This document shows, piece after piece, positions 1 to 11,013 of a DNA stretch of 64,000 nt (the first letter of the stretch is position 1; the number at the start of each line of letters is the position of its first letter). This stretch comes from Borovskyia barvae (lineage: Eukaryota; Euglenozoa; Kinetoplastea; Trypanosomatida; Trypanosomatidae). The notes under the pieces are model-generated. The model saw only the letters and a program-made list of their open reading frames with translations. It did no database searches and was not told the DNA's origin. The stretch lies in assembly GCA_030849085.1 (NCBI GenBank), contig JASAOM010001073.1:62001-126000 (forward strand), in the 5' to 3' direction. A program made the position numbers and the translations under genes.

Positions 1-637
1 CTTCCTCTCTACCCCCTCCACTTCTTCTTTTTTCCTGTCTTCTCCTCAACACTCAAAAATAAATCGCTTTCTATTCTTCCTCCGTCTCCGGCCAACCCCG
101 TTCTTACAACTATGCTACATAAAGTGGCATATATATATATATATGTAGGTATATGCATTGCTCTTCTTTTGTGTATGTGTGTGTGTGCGTGTGCGTGCAT
201 AAGGGGTAAACGAAGGGATGATGCGCACTCCATCGGCTTCTTCCACACAGCTGTCGCGGGTGTTGCATCATTTATGTGCTCGCACAGCAGATTCGCGGTT
301 TATGCTCCCCCCCTCCTTTCGCTTCCCCCTCCCCAATATCTCTTTTTCTGAAACTGCCTTGGAGGTGGAGGCAACTCGTGCTTGTGATGGGATGTGCTAA
401 CTGAGTGGCGTGTAGGTGTATACGTGGCGGGTTCAGAAAGAAAAGGCAGTTGTTGTTGTGGTGGTACGAAAGGCTTTAGTAATTTAGGTGCGCGACTCTA
501 AGAGGATGTGCATCAGCAAAACATCTACTGCTCCTCGCATTCCTCTGCCGGAGGTTTGCTGAGACGGTAGATCTCCCCTCAATTCAACTACTATAGTTAC
601 AGCAGTATGTCTTGGTAGCGTAACATTTCGAACGGAT

Positions 638-640
<3 letters not shown>

Positions 641-680
<40 letters not shown>
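641..680. repeat. (AG)20 microsatellite
   Basis: Uninterrupted AG dinucleotide repeat of about 20 units between genes. Such runs are common in kinetoplastid intergenic DNA and can act as polypyrimidine tracts on the opposite strand. There is no evidence here of a specific role. Confidence 0.95.
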
Positions 681-683
<3 letters not shown>

Positions 684-1635
684 ACCCAAAGCAAGGAAAG
701 AGGCGGATAGTGGAGAAGGCGGTGCTTTTGCGTGGGAACCCTCATGTAAATGGCGCCCCGTTCCTCAGTTGCTGTTGTGCTTTGTTACCAACAGGCAGCA
801 CATCATCTGCACGACCAGCACCACACCCCTTTAGTTTAGAACGAATGCGCAGCCCTCCACCGTTGAATCGAATGCAGACACATTTGCACAACACCACAAA
901 CAGCACAAGCACTCAAGGGGGGTTTGGCAGGGTGTGTATGCGTATTCTGAGCGAGCATCCGTTTGAAACCGGGGAGCGCCACTGGGAGGTTTGATGCATG
1001 AGGAAGGGGAAGGAGGAGAACACATTACTCATATATATGTTTTGAAAATTACTGTTCCGCCTCCTTCACTCCCTCGTTCTCTGTGATGCACCCCCTATGG
1101 ATCGTGCTCACCATCAATGTTGTTGGGAGGAGCGTTCTCTTCCGTGCAACTATCGCCTTTTTTTATCTGTATGTATTTATCCCCTGTCCTACTCGCCCTC
1201 TTTCTGTATCTTCCCCCCTCTTTCCCTCTTTTGGGACCTTACTATCCCTGCATTATCACGTTTCACTATCGCTGCTGCTACAATGCACACAACCATGCAT
1301 ATGCCTATGCATGTATACCCGTTTACATACTGATGTTTATGCTTTCTGGTCGTAAACGCACACTGTCAAGTATTTTTTGTCTGTCGTTGCTCTGCCTTCT
1401 CCCATATCTCGGTGTATCGTTGCACTTCTCACTGAAATCTGAACGGGCGTTGTTTCTGGGACGAGGCAACGTGGGGGAGAGTGAGTGAGTTAGAGAGAGA
1501 GAGAGAGAAAGGAACAGCAGCAGCAGCAGCACCACCATTATTAAAAGTACCCTCCTCACATTCAATAGCTCTAAAGTTGTGCTACTTCATCTCTCACGGA
1601 GGGATACATTTTGATCCAGGTTTTTGTCTTTCAAT

Positions 1636-1672
1636 ACTTCTCAGATTTTCTCATTCTTTTCCTCTTTCTCAG
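1636..1672 (+). promoter_or_regulatory. Predicted SL trans-splice acceptor for the 1850-5518 gene
   Basis: A T/C-rich tract ends at AG 1671-1672. No ATG occurs between this AG and 1850, so the mature mRNA would have a 177-nt leader and its first ATG would be the chosen start. This is inferred from the general kinetoplastid rule (polypyrimidine tract followed by AG). Confidence 0.55.
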
Positions 1673-1849
1673 CTGTACGGGTGTTAGGCGGAGAGAGAAA
1701 AGGAAAAAGAAGCACGGGGTGTGAAAGCTGCAGCCCTTTAAACAGAAAATACAGTCGCACACGCATACGAAGTGCTTGGAGTGCCTTGCAACCTTTTGCA
1801 GAAGGATACAGTTGCTGTGGGTAGAGAGCGCGGAGGTGCGAAGGCCTCG

Positions 1850-4800
1850 ATGAAGTGTATACTTGCAGTGCAGAATGGGAAGGAGCGCATGCAGCGCTCC
1901 TGCGAGCTTCCTCTGGGCATTGTGACGTGTAAGCAGCTGCGCGCGTTTGTGCAGTCTCAAGACTTGAGACTCGCCTCAACCGATTTTAGTTATGCTGTGC
2001 GGATCAAAAGTGGGAATGCTGCAGCGAGAGAAGAAGAGGAGGCGGAGGAGGAGGTGGTGCTGCAGAGTGATACCGATCTGCAACTCTTGTTGGGGAAAGT
2101 GCAGCTAGAAACTGGTGCTATGCTGGTGTTTGAGGTGATCATCCATGCCACTCCCGCATCCCCTTGCAATGCAGGTAGTTTCATGTCTACCGAATTTGGC
2201 GTGGATGAGGTTCTCGTGAAACTTCTCATCTACCCTCCGACAACATCGCACCTGCTCGGAAATCCAGACTTCCAGGAGAAAATGTTTATCATTCCCACAC
2301 GATTTGTATTTAAGAGTTTGCTGCGCGCTGTGGAGGACACGCTCAGCGTCAGCCCAGCTCGACAAGGTGTGAAGCTCGCCCTCTTCGTGGTGCAGTCGCA
2401 GCAGTACGAGGGTCGCCCAGGGACCGAAATCGCGGACGACGACACCGCGCTGAAAATTCTCCGTGAGCACGGCGCCCAACGAACGCCTGTCCGGCTCACT
2501 TACGAAGTTGTTCCTCTCACATCAAAGGCATCGTCGCGCCTTGTTAGCCGCAGTACGAGCCAGCAAAATCTGAGTGGTGCCACCCCACCACGTGCAACAC
2601 CCGACCCACAAAGAGCCACCGCCTCCACACCCCGTTCAACCTCACACCATGCGTCGAAGCCATCCTCGCCCTCACCGCCTCCGCAGACGAGCGGGTATCC
2701 ACAGGCACCGGTGCCTCAAGGACGTGCTGCACCATCACCATCTCCCCCACCAGAGTCCACTCCCCCCCGTGCCCCCCCCGCATCACCAACTCCTTCACCA
2801 TCGCCGGCGCTTTCCTCTGCTGAGGCCCCGGATACGCCGCACCGCGCCTTCCTCCGAGAAGCACCGGCCCCGGTCAGTAAATCTGAGGTGCGTGTACGGG
2901 TATGCGCGTCTGCGGCCAAGGCTGAGACCGAAGCAGGTGCGCACGAGTTTCTCTTCAGCTACGCAAAAACTGAGGTGCAGCTGTGCCAACGATTCGCAGA
3001 AGAATGCCGATGCGCAGCCTCATTAAAGGAGGCGCGCCACATGCCTGTGATCGCCAGTGACGAGTCGGTAGAACTACATGCCGAAGCCACATTGCGAGAA
3101 TGGCTGGCGCTGGCGAAGGAGTCCCAACAGCCTCTGCGAGTGCGCCTCCTCGTTCCACCTACCCCGCCTTCTCCGAAGGTGCCAAGCCCATCGACAGCCT
3201 CCGCAGCGGTGCTAAATACACCGGCATCTGTCCAGAGGAATGATTGTGCGGCTGCCTCTACCAGCGCCGCTTCTATCGCCTCCGCAGCTGCCTCCTCGAC
3301 GGCCTCTAGCGCCCGCTCCCCCAGCTCAACGCCGTATCGATCGTCTTCTTCGCGCAAGGCGCAGCGAACGAATGAAACCGCCAACGCCATCGCTGCGGCC
3401 TCTCGCCGCTTGGAGGAGTTGAGGCAGAAATCGACTCCACCTTCTCCATCTGTGACCCCTGCCAAGTCGCCCGCACCCCCTCCGCCCCTGCCGCCGGGCA
3501 ACCAGACAAAGGTCGACAGTGCTGCTGCAGCTGCTGCACCTGCGGCAGTGCCATCCACATCTAATCCGCCAGTGGATCTATCCGAGGAAAAAAACTCTTC
3601 GATGACCAGTGAGGTGGTGACCACCGTCCCAGCAGCCGCGAACAAACTGAGCGATGCTGACGTACCCGTCGACTCTCCGCCGGTTGTCATGTATACCGCG
3701 CCGGGCTCCTCTGGTGTTCGCGCAGCGGCCGCCCTGGCGACTGGGCGGTGCGCGTGCATCGACAACAAAGAGCTCTCCTCCATCCGCTTCCAAGTGTGCG
3801 CACGATGGGGTAAAGAGCAGCGCGTCATTCTGTGCCGCCTGCGGGTTGGGAACGCTCTGAAGGATCTCCAGCACGCCGCCCTCACCGCCTTCACGCGTCA
3901 GCACACAGCTGCCCCAGTTTCTACCGAGTTTCTGGCTATACAGGCGCCGAATGGGGAGACCGGTATAATCAATCGCCACAACCTTTCCTCCGAGCTACAG
4001 TTCCTGGAGTTGCGTGACCAACTCATGGTGGAGACAGCGGAGCTCCACGTGCCCCCGCCAGCGATTGCTTCAACAGGGGGTGGCGCTGCGCAGCAGAGCG
4101 AGGGAGCGGCGCCTTCCGTTCCTCCCCCCGTCGCGCGTTTGCTTGCCGTGGTGATACTGTATGAGCTGCGCAAGGAATCGGATATCACGAACGAAGTCAT
4201 CGAAAGACTTTTTCAGCTCCATCTAGGCGAGACTGCAGCGGAGGCCCTGTTCGCCGACCTACACACTGTTGTATGTGCCCAACCCTTCGCACTTCCGCAG
4301 CCGACGGCTGCGACGAAGATGGAGGCACAAGAGCGGTTGATAATCTGGCTCACCAATTGCTTCTCGAACGGAAAATTTTCAAAGCTGGCACCGGTAGAGG
4401 CGGCTTCTGAGGTGACCGCCCGCATCTTGCGCACATGCGTGCGCGACCGTGATTTTCTGCTAGAGCAGTTTCAGGATACCGCATCCAACGCTCACGTAGA
4501 GGCTTCTTCTTCCTTCCCTGGCCGTGCGACCCTCGCCGCCATGTGGACAGACGCAGGCTTTGAGGATCTGGAAGGATCGTCTCTGCGGGTGTGGGATATC
4601 TTCCGCGCCACGCACATCGGCGGTGGAAAAGGGTGGACATCGGCGTATGCAGCGGCTCCAGCAGCTGTGCTGGACTTGATCGCCGCGGGTTGCATGGATG
4701 GATTATGGAGCTTTCCACATCCTGAAAACAGTGAGGCGGAAAAGGCGGTGCGAGACACGTGGCGACGGGGTCTTGAGATGGCGCAGCGTGAGTGCTGCGA

Positions 4801-5518
4801 TCAAATCTCTAGCGCTGAGGTGGAAAAGTACTTCAAGGTTAGCGCGAGCGCCGAGGAGGATGTCCCAATGAACCGTAACCGTGACGTCATCTTGAGCTGC
4901 GTAGGCGCGCTGCTAGCCCCATCGCTGCCCCTCACCACCGCTCCGACGAGCAACAGCATCGACTATGCGCAGTGGCTCATACAGCATTTTCGGGGTAAAG
5001 TGGCGACGGTGCTGCACAACAAAATGATGCTCTTCGACGGGGCTTCGTCCCTTCCCCTTTTCACCGTCGTGGTGCTGGCATGGACACTACTGCATCCGCT
5101 GCTGCGCCCGCCGAATGGTGACGCTCCGTTGCCCGATACGCTGGAACATCTTCGATCGTGGGCGCTTATTGCCATTCAGCGCGTATGCCTCGCGCGACGC
5201 ATTCCATTCCCCCCTTGCCCTCTCTACAACACTCACACAGCCGACCCGAGGCCGGTGATGCGGACGGTCGCTGTTGCCAAAAAGGTCAGGACAGAGGATG
5301 TCGACGGTGAAGCTGTGTCACGGGGGCAAGCGGAACCTTCTGTTGGCTCCGCCCCCACAACGGCAACACCATCGGCCGCAGCGATATCGGCGAGCCACGT
5401 GGTGCCACCATCAGGGTCATCCCAGCCGGTGACACGGCGGGATGTGCGCGGAAAGGTTCACTACGAATTCAAGTACAAGTTCGATACCTTGCACCTTCCT
5501 CGCCTGTCCAAGGCGTGA
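1850..5518 (+). CDS. Hypothetical protein with tandem PB1/ubiquitin-like modules and Pro/Ser/Ala-rich linkers
   Basis: The product is 1222 aa and I do not recognise it as a named protein. The open frame extends upstream to a GTG at 1772, but the first ATG is at 1850 and no ATG lies between it and the predicted splice acceptor. Four segments (about residues 1-98, 118-222, 345-436 and 645-735) share a pattern. Each has a beta-like hydrophobic start, a central helix-like stretch, an acidic/polar motif such as QSDTDLQLLL or DDDTALKIL, and a closing strand such as PVRLTYEVV or PLRVRLLV. This resembles the PB1/ubiquitin beta-grasp fold, whose OPCA motif is acidic. The linkers (about 230-345 and 440-640) are Pro/Ser/Ala-rich and probably disordered. 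The C-terminal third (about 760-1222) looks globular and helical, with no family I can name. No signal peptide or membrane segment is visible. The coding call is strong; the fold reading is inference. Confidence 0.85.
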   Translation: MKCILAVQNGKERMQRSCELPLGIVTCKQLRAFVQSQDLRLASTDFSYAVRIKSGNAAAREEEEAEEEVVLQSDTDLQLLLGKVQLETGAMLVFEVIIHATPASPCNAGSFMSTEFGVDEVLVKLLIYPPTTSHLLGNPDFQEKMFIIPTRFVFKSLLRAVEDTLSVSPARQGVKLALFVVQSQQYEGRPGTEIADDDTALKILREHGAQRTPVRLTYEVVPLTSKASSRLVSRSTSQQNLSGATPPRATPDPQRATASTPRSTSHHASKPSSPSPPPQTSGYPQAPVPQGRAAPSPSPPPESTPPRAPPASPTPSPSPALSSAEAPDTPHRAFLREAPAPVSKSEVRVRVCASAAKAETEAGAHEFLFSYAKTEVQLCQRFAEECRCAASLKEARHMPVIASDESVELHAEATLREWLALAKESQQPLRVRLLVPPTPPSPKVPSPSTASAAVLNTPASVQRNDCAAASTSAASIASAAASSTASSARSPSSTPYRSSSSRKAQRTNETANAIAAASRRLEELRQKSTPPSPSVTPAKSPAPPPPLPPGNQTKVDSAAAAAAPAAVPSTSNPPVDLSEEKNSSMTSEVVTTVPAAANKLSDADVPVDSPPVVMYTAPGSSGVRAAAALATGRCACIDNKELSSIRFQVCARWGKEQRVILCRLRVGNALKDLQHAALTAFTRQHTAAPVSTEFLAIQAPNGETGIINRHNLSSELQFLELRDQLMVETAELHVPPPAIASTGGGAAQQSEGAAPSVPPPVARLLAVVILYELRKESDITNEVIERLFQLHLGETAAEALFADLHTVVCAQPFALPQPTAATKMEAQERLIIWLTNCFSNGKFSKLAPVEAASEVTARILRTCVRDRDFLLEQFQDTASNAHVEASSSFPGRATLAAMWTDAGFEDLEGSSLRVWDIFRATHIGGGKGWTSAYAAAPAAVLDLIAAGCMDGLWSFPHPENSEAEKAVRDTWRRGLEMAQRECCDQISSAEVEKYFKVSASAEEDVPMNRNRDVILSCVGALLAPSLPLTTAPTSNSIDYAQWLIQHFRGKVATVLHNKMMLFDGASSLPLFTVVVLAWTLLHPLLRPPNGDAPLPDTLEHLRSWALIAIQRVCLARRIPFPPCPLYNTHTADPRPVMRTVAVAKKVRTEDVDGEAVSRGQAEPSVGSAPTTATPSAAAISASHVVPPSGSSQPVTRRDVRGKVHYEFKYKFDTLHLPRLSKA

Positions 5519-5629
5519 CATGGGCGAGCTGAACGGCTCCTTTGTGTCTGTGCCTTTGCGGTTGTATGCTGTCATCCGAAGAAGGGGGAGAATACGAAAA
5601 GGGAACGATGCGCAAGAGTCTCAGCAGAT

Positions 5630-5687
5630 GCATCTCTCTCTCTACGTATATATGTATATATATATATATATGTAGAGAGAGAGATGC
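5630..5687. repeat. Perfect inverted repeat with TA-rich centre
   Basis: Arms GCATCTCTCTCTCTAC (5630-5645) and GTAGAGAGAGAGATGC (5672-5687) are exact reverse complements. The 26-nt centre is alternating TA with two G interruptions and can itself pair. The element lies 111 bp after the stop at 5518, probably in the 3' UTR. It would form a long RNA hairpin or a DNA cruciform. Confidence 0.9.
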
Positions 5688-6167
5688 GTGTGGGTGTACG
5701 CGTGAATATTTATGCACTCAAGTCATTCGGGAGAAGAAAGGCTTAAAGGCATGATGTTTGACTGACACAGTGTGGAGGACGTCAACGCACGGCAGAGAAT
5801 GGATGTGATGAGAGTGGAAGGGGAGCTAGTGGGGTGTGCCAGCTTGCTTCGATTCCCTACCGCGGAGAGGTCTCAGATCTCCCCATTCCCCTACCCTCGT
5901 TCTCTTTTATGTGTCGATTCCCGCTGTCGTCACCTCTATTTTGCTGCATAAGCGGAGGGTATACCCATACGAGGGAGATAAACTTCAGGGCTCCACACCC
6001 TACTTCAGAGACGGTATGTCAGTCTTTGCTGTCTTTGGTGATGAGCTGTGGAGAGCCGGGGAGTGCTTTGGCTGCAATGCAAGGCGGTTTGGGGATCGTG
6101 GATGCTGCTTCGGCTTCTCCACTCATATTCGCCCCCTTGCTTACCAACGAAGTTGGAAGTGAAGAAT

Positions 6168-6205
6168 AAGAGAGGAGAGGGAGGAGGTACTCCCTCTCCT
6201 CTCTT
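6168..6205. repeat. Perfect 16-bp purine/pyrimidine inverted repeat
   Basis: Arms AAGAGAGGAGAGGGAG (6168-6183) and CTCCCTCTCCTCTCTT (6190-6205) are exact reverse complements separated by a 6-nt loop. One arm is all purine and the other all pyrimidine, so H-DNA/triplex formation is also conceivable. Confidence 0.9.
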
Positions 6206-8011
6206 CTCCATCACATATCTGGCGCTTCTCTTTTTACCCTTCCCCCCTTCCCCTTTCTCATATATATATATATATTCTGCATGTAAATATATTTCCTTGT
6301 GCCTCATGTAGAGCTTTTTGGTGGTGGCAATGGGACGGCGCCGAGAGATACGTCTCGAAGAGGAGGGTGGTGGAGGATTCTGAACGCAGGTAGCTCGCTT
6401 TGTGAGAAGACAGCTGCATCTTTCTGTCGAAGCTGTGGGATGTTTGCTTCTGCTTCCTCTCTGACTCCCGTTGATCTGTTCACCGCCAAAGAAAGACGGC
6501 GGCGCAGAGGAGAAGGGCACTGTCTTTCTTCTCCACCCCACCCTCTCCCTTTCCAGACACGCGGGGGAGGGGGGCTCCTGGGCACGTGCATGCGTACTCT
6601 TGTTTACGGGGCCCTCCTTTTTCCCTTGCTCCCCCCTCGACGCTATATATATGTGTGTGTGTGCTTCCTTTTCCGCCCTTTTGGTTCTCTCCATCAGTTT
6701 CTCTTTCACCCACCTTTTCTCTTGAATTGCCGGTTTCCGGTTTAACATTCGGCTCCCTTGCGTATTTATCGGAGTGGGGGCGGGGCGGGGGAATCCACTT
6801 CCTCCTCCCCTTCCCCAACGTTTCCGTTTGTCTCTCTTTGGGGAGGCAGTCATGTCCTGTTGTTCTCTTGTTTCGGTGAAGTAATAGCAGGTACTTTCCT
6901 GTGTCTGCCGATCTATATATTTCACATACACATCTTTCCATGAGCGGTGCTCGTGGTGACAGAGAGAGGGCGATGAGAGCGAGAGGAGAGGAGGGACGAG
7001 AAATGAGGCAAAAATATTCCATCTGCGTGGAGGTGCTCTCTCTTCTCGTTTCCGACGCTCCCTCCCTCTCCTCCCTTTCCCCCTCCTTTCCTTCCTTACT
7101 TTTCCCCGTTTACACTATCCCCGCAACTTATCTCTCGCCCTCTCCTCTCCTCTCCTTTTCCAATCGGAACATGAAGTGCTGTGGCCTAAAAAAAACGTTG
7201 ACAGGGAGGGAGTGAACCGCTCGGATGCGGGATAACTTCATGAAAAAAAAGAAAAATAGAAAAAAGGTTCAAATCCCTCTGATGGCCAGTGCGGCTGAAC
7301 GAGAAGCGGAGCAAGAGCGAATGAGGGCACACAAAAGGAAAACTCCCCTCGGAAAGGAAAAAAAGACATCGTAGGGTCGTTGAAGGCACTGAAGGAGGTG
7401 TCGAGCAAAACCGTGGCCCCCCTGACGTGTTAAGCGGCGCACTTTATGGAGGTGCGAGGCCTTGGAGACGACCTAATGCTCAAGGACGCGTCTGGATAGG
7501 CGAGAAGATGTTTACGTGGAGCTTGAGTTGTCTTCTTATATCTTTTTTATGCATGCAACCATCCCTCGAATATATATATATATATATATGTTGACAATCC
7601 ACCAATGAAGGAGCTCAGATCGTTGTTCAGTCGATGCGCGACATCTATTTCCCCCATTCCTACCTTGATGACCACCGCTTTTTTCTCTCTTCTCTTTTTT
7701 TCTTGCAGACGTTCCCTTTTCTTTCGGGAACTCGAGCGGCTCCATCGTGCCTCACTCCTTCTCTTGTAGCCTCACCCCTACGTTGAACCGAATCGGAAGA
7801 AGGTCGTGTTAGTGTGGAAGTGGATGGCGATGCAAGGTAGATGACAGCACACATCCAGTTGCATATATTTCTATGTGAGAATATCATCCTTTAAAGACAC
7901 GTTAGTAAAATCTTTTCTACGTGAGTCTCGTGCCTTTCCGCTCTTATTGGGTGCGTGTTCGTGTGAGGGTGGGAATAAAGAAGGCGTGTCGAAGGACGCG
8001 AGGCTACCGCG

Positions 8012-9352
8012 ATGCTTCGTCGCGTAGGCGTCACTCGATTGTGCAGCGTAACGTTGGCGAATGGCACGGTCCTTAAAGGCAACCTGAACCCGAATAACCG
8101 AACTCAATTGCTGGAAGGAGTCACTATGCTTCCTGACGGCCGTGTCTACAGCGGCACGTACAACGCGCAGGCTGGATTTCCACTGCCCGGTAGCCAGTTG
8201 GAGGAGGATGGAGATTTATATCGTGGTGAGTTCAATGCGCAGTGGCAGCGTGAGGGCCATGGGGAGGCGTGGCTGGCAGATGGCACCTACTACACCGGTG
8301 TATTCAAAAATGATGAGATCGTTCAAGGTGTGGTGCGCATTCCCAACGGGACTACAGAGGTGGTCTTCGAGGGTACGCTGTGCGAGGAGTCTTTTGTAAA
8401 AGGGAAGCTGACGCAATCTGACTTTGTCTATGAGGGGGAGTTTTCGGGGAACCAACCCCACGGCAAGGGGAGACTCGAATTCTCCACAGGTGCGGTGCAG
8501 GAAGGCACTTTCTTCCATGGCAAGCTGCACGGGGAGGCCTGCAAGATGAAGCTGGAGGGAGGATTTGTGTACGTGGGGGAGTTCTTAGACGGACACATAC
8601 GCCGCGGCACGCTCTTCACGCCAACGTACACCTACGAGGGGGAGTTCAACGAGCACGGGCGTGCGCACGGGGAGGGGGCGCAGACGTACCTCATCAATGA
8701 TCCTCGGCTGGTGTTTACGGGAATTTGGAGCAACGGTGCTTTGGTGCGTGGCGTTTGCGTGGATGAGTACGGTAGTACGGTGGACTGGCAGAACAACAGC
8801 GAACTGCAAGCCAAGGTGCTGGGCGGCACCCTCGGCAATGGAGAGGAGAGCATGGCGATGAATAGCTACTGCGGTGCCCGCAGGAAGGAGGCAGATCAAA
8901 TGCATCGAGATATGCAACGTAGCTATGCAGAGGATGCCAGGACAGTAGCCGAGGCGACGGGACGTTTTCCTACAAAGATGGACTTGGGCTACGAGGGGAG
9001 CATCGCGCATGATAATGAGGCGGTGATGCACTCCCGGCAAAAACAAATGGACGACCTGGAACGATCCAGAGCGGCACTGGCGGAGAGGGCGAAGGAGTTC
9101 GACACGGTTATCAGCAGCTCACGGGACAACATCCTCGGTGAGATTGACGAAAACATGGCGAAGATTCAGTTCCATCGTCAGATAGGCGCAGAAGAGGTGT
9201 CGTCAGCTCGGGTTGATGAGCAGTTCGAACGCTTCATGCGGGACTTTGCAAAGCCTCAAGTCTCGACGGGAGCGACGGTGACCGGGTCGGAGTCGGTGAA
9301 GCTTAACATCGATGGGAACGCCCCGTGGAAGTCGTTCACACCATCCAAGTAG
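8012..9352 (+). CDS. MORN-repeat protein
   Basis: The product is 446 aa. About seven MORN-type repeats cover roughly residues 30-255, seen as YxGxF/Y...G.G cores such as YSGTYNAQ, YRGEFNAQ, YTGVFKND, YEGEFSGNQPHGKGRL, YVGEFLDG and YEGEFNEHGRAHGEG. MORN repeats form extended beta-hairpin arrays that mediate protein or membrane contacts, often in cytoskeletal and flagellar structures of protists. The C-terminal part (about 280-430) is charged and helix-prone, probably coiled coil. The specific role is unknown. The ATG at 8012 is the first good start in the frame. No signal peptide or transmembrane segment is seen. Confidence 0.92.
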   Translation: MLRRVGVTRLCSVTLANGTVLKGNLNPNNRTQLLEGVTMLPDGRVYSGTYNAQAGFPLPGSQLEEDGDLYRGEFNAQWQREGHGEAWLADGTYYTGVFKNDEIVQGVVRIPNGTTEVVFEGTLCEESFVKGKLTQSDFVYEGEFSGNQPHGKGRLEFSTGAVQEGTFFHGKLHGEACKMKLEGGFVYVGEFLDGHIRRGTLFTPTYTYEGEFNEHGRAHGEGAQTYLINDPRLVFTGIWSNGALVRGVCVDEYGSTVDWQNNSELQAKVLGGTLGNGEESMAMNSYCGARRKEADQMHRDMQRSYAEDARTVAEATGRFPTKMDLGYEGSIAHDNEAVMHSRQKQMDDLERSRAALAERAKEFDTVISSSRDNILGEIDENMAKIQFHRQIGAEEVSSARVDEQFERFMRDFAKPQVSTGATVTGSESVKLNIDGNAPWKSFTPSK

Positions 9353-11013
9353 CGGTGCTTCGCCAAGATATGATGCAAACCCTCTTTTCCGTACTTTCCA
9401 GCCTACCGGCCTACTCCTTTGTTTTCCCCCTCTTCGCTCATCAAATGTGTTTCGGGTCTCCGCGGCTCATCCTCACGTTTTAAATTTCGCCTTCTTTCAT
9501 CTCCCAACACGAAAGAGGGAGGATGAAGGCAGGCACCGAGAGAAATGGACGAGCGAACGGAGACTCGGGTGAAGGGGCCTCATGGGAGGGTGAGGAAAAA
9601 AAAGGCGGAGCGCGGCCTGTTCGGAGGAGTTTTTCTTTTGCCATCTTGCCTTTGCGTTTGATGTCGTCTCTTCGGGTCTCTGAGAGTGGGAAGGTTGGGT
9701 GAAGCCGGCAGGGGCGGAGGGGGGGGGGCACTTGGAAGCTCATGGGAAAGGCTTTTTTGAAATCCACACCCGATGAGGGAACGCATGTGTGCTTGTGTTT
9801 GCGTTCGAGCGTGCACGACCTTGCTAACGGTACCGCATATGGTTCACTCGAAGGTAGTTTCGCTACTTCGCTACCCACCTTATAAACCCCTCGACTTTCC
9901 CTCTCCTTTCTCTCTGTTTCTTGCCTCGCTCCCTCCTTGTCTCTCCATTTTGAGTGACCTTCTATGGCTGTACTCGGATACTCTAGGGTTCAGAGTTTAT
10001 CGGGGTTCAGGGGGGAGTGAGAGGTGGAGTATGGGAGAGACTTTTCAAAGCAGATACGGTGGAAGGGAGAGCAGCTGCTTTGCATCCATATGTCACCCGA
10101 AGATCCGTCTGTACACGGAAAGCAATACTCGAGTGGCCTCTATCGTGTCTCCTTCACACTCTCACACACACAACTAAGCAGGAACGATCGAGAAAAAAGA
10201 AATGATTGAAAACTTCGAACGCTGTATCGATGGCCTCTCCCTCTATCACTTCGTCTTCTCCGCTTCTTCGCATTTCAGAAGCAGAGGGGCTAAGGCGGGG
10301 ATGTTCACAGGGCAACACCCTTGCAGCGGCTCCGTTGCGGGCGTCATGCTTCGAAGAGGGCTGCGCTGGTGGTATCCTTGCTCTCTCTCCCTCTCTCTCC
10401 CTCTCTGGGCTCCTGGGGCGTTCGCAGTCGGTATCGATAGCCTCGGTAGACACCGAAAGTGCTGCGTTTTTCTTTGTTCCCTCCACGGGGTTATCGCCGC
10501 AGCGACAACGAACGCACCGCCCTCCTGTCTTAGTTTTCTTCGCAGGAACTGTCTATGATATCTCTTGCTCTTCACATCACGCCCTGTCCACTCGTCTTGT
10601 TCTACTTCTTCTTCCTCTAGGAAAGTCATCGGCCTCAGCTGACCCTCCTTTTCCACTCTTCTCCTGTGACGCCTGTGATTACACTGCCCTGCGGTTCTAG
10701 CATCACTCCCACGTGGGCGTCAGCAGATTTTTCTCTCGCTCTCTCGGTGGTCGGTATTAGGGGGGGGCAGAGGCGTAGTATGGCATGCAGGATCGTCAAC
10801 GCGGAGCAGCCGAAGAGTGGAGGACACTAATAAAAATCGAGCGGAAGGAGAGAACCACAAGAGATTTTCCATTATCGTAGGCTTTTACAAGCGAAACCTC
10901 ACCTGCAATACAGCTTGGTGCATCCACTGGGGAGCCACCAGAGAGAACGGCACAGCGGCAGATGCGAAGGGAACGGGTAAGGTGTTTGATAGTGCCCTTC
11001 GCTCGGTGAGACG
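9353..11013. other. Intergenic
   Basis: No supported gene. The gap holds pyrimidine-rich tracts (for example 9890-9955, 10380-10410 and 10595-10620), any of which could direct trans-splicing of the downstream gene; the acceptor is ambiguous. An imperfect inverted repeat lies around 9488-9533. Open frames here are low-complexity. Confidence 0.65.

Larger units (their letters stand above)
1..1849. other. Intergenic / 5' flank of the first gene
   Basis: No convincing gene was found on either strand. The stretch holds simple repeats: (TA)n near 129-144, GT-rich sequence near 174-200, a (AG)20 run at 641-680 and a shorter GA run near 1492-1508. A small hairpin (8-nt arms, 4-nt loop) lies at 1294-1313. 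The end near 1636-1670 is pyrimidine-rich and leads to a likely splice-acceptor AG at 1671-1672. The short open frames here are low-complexity and resemble no known family. Confidence 0.7.
5519..8011. other. Intergenic, hairpin- and microsatellite-rich
   Basis: No gene could be supported in 2.5 kb. Two long perfect inverted repeats lie at 5630-5687 and 6168-6205. (TA)n runs occur near 6261-6274 and 7571-7589. Several polypyrimidine tracts are present, including one ending at AG 7707-7708 that could be the acceptor for the MORN gene. However, ATGs near 7823 would then fall in its leader, so a later acceptor (7900-7980) is also possible. A 308-codon minus-strand open frame here is low-complexity and was rejected. 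Confidence 0.7.

Noticed and set aside
1772-1849. N-terminal extension of gene 1
   Set aside because: Begins with GTG. The first ATG after the predicted splice acceptor is at 1850.
6005-6931. 308-codon minus-strand open frame
   Set aside because: Opposite to polypyrimidine-rich intergenic DNA. The product is low-complexity (Arg/Gly/Ser/Pro) with no motif, and it runs against the gene array.
7266-7276. GGTTCAAATCC, an exact tRNA B-box
   Set aside because: The flanking bases cannot form a T-stem, there is no matching A-box or cloverleaf upstream, and an A-rich run precedes it. It is a chance match.
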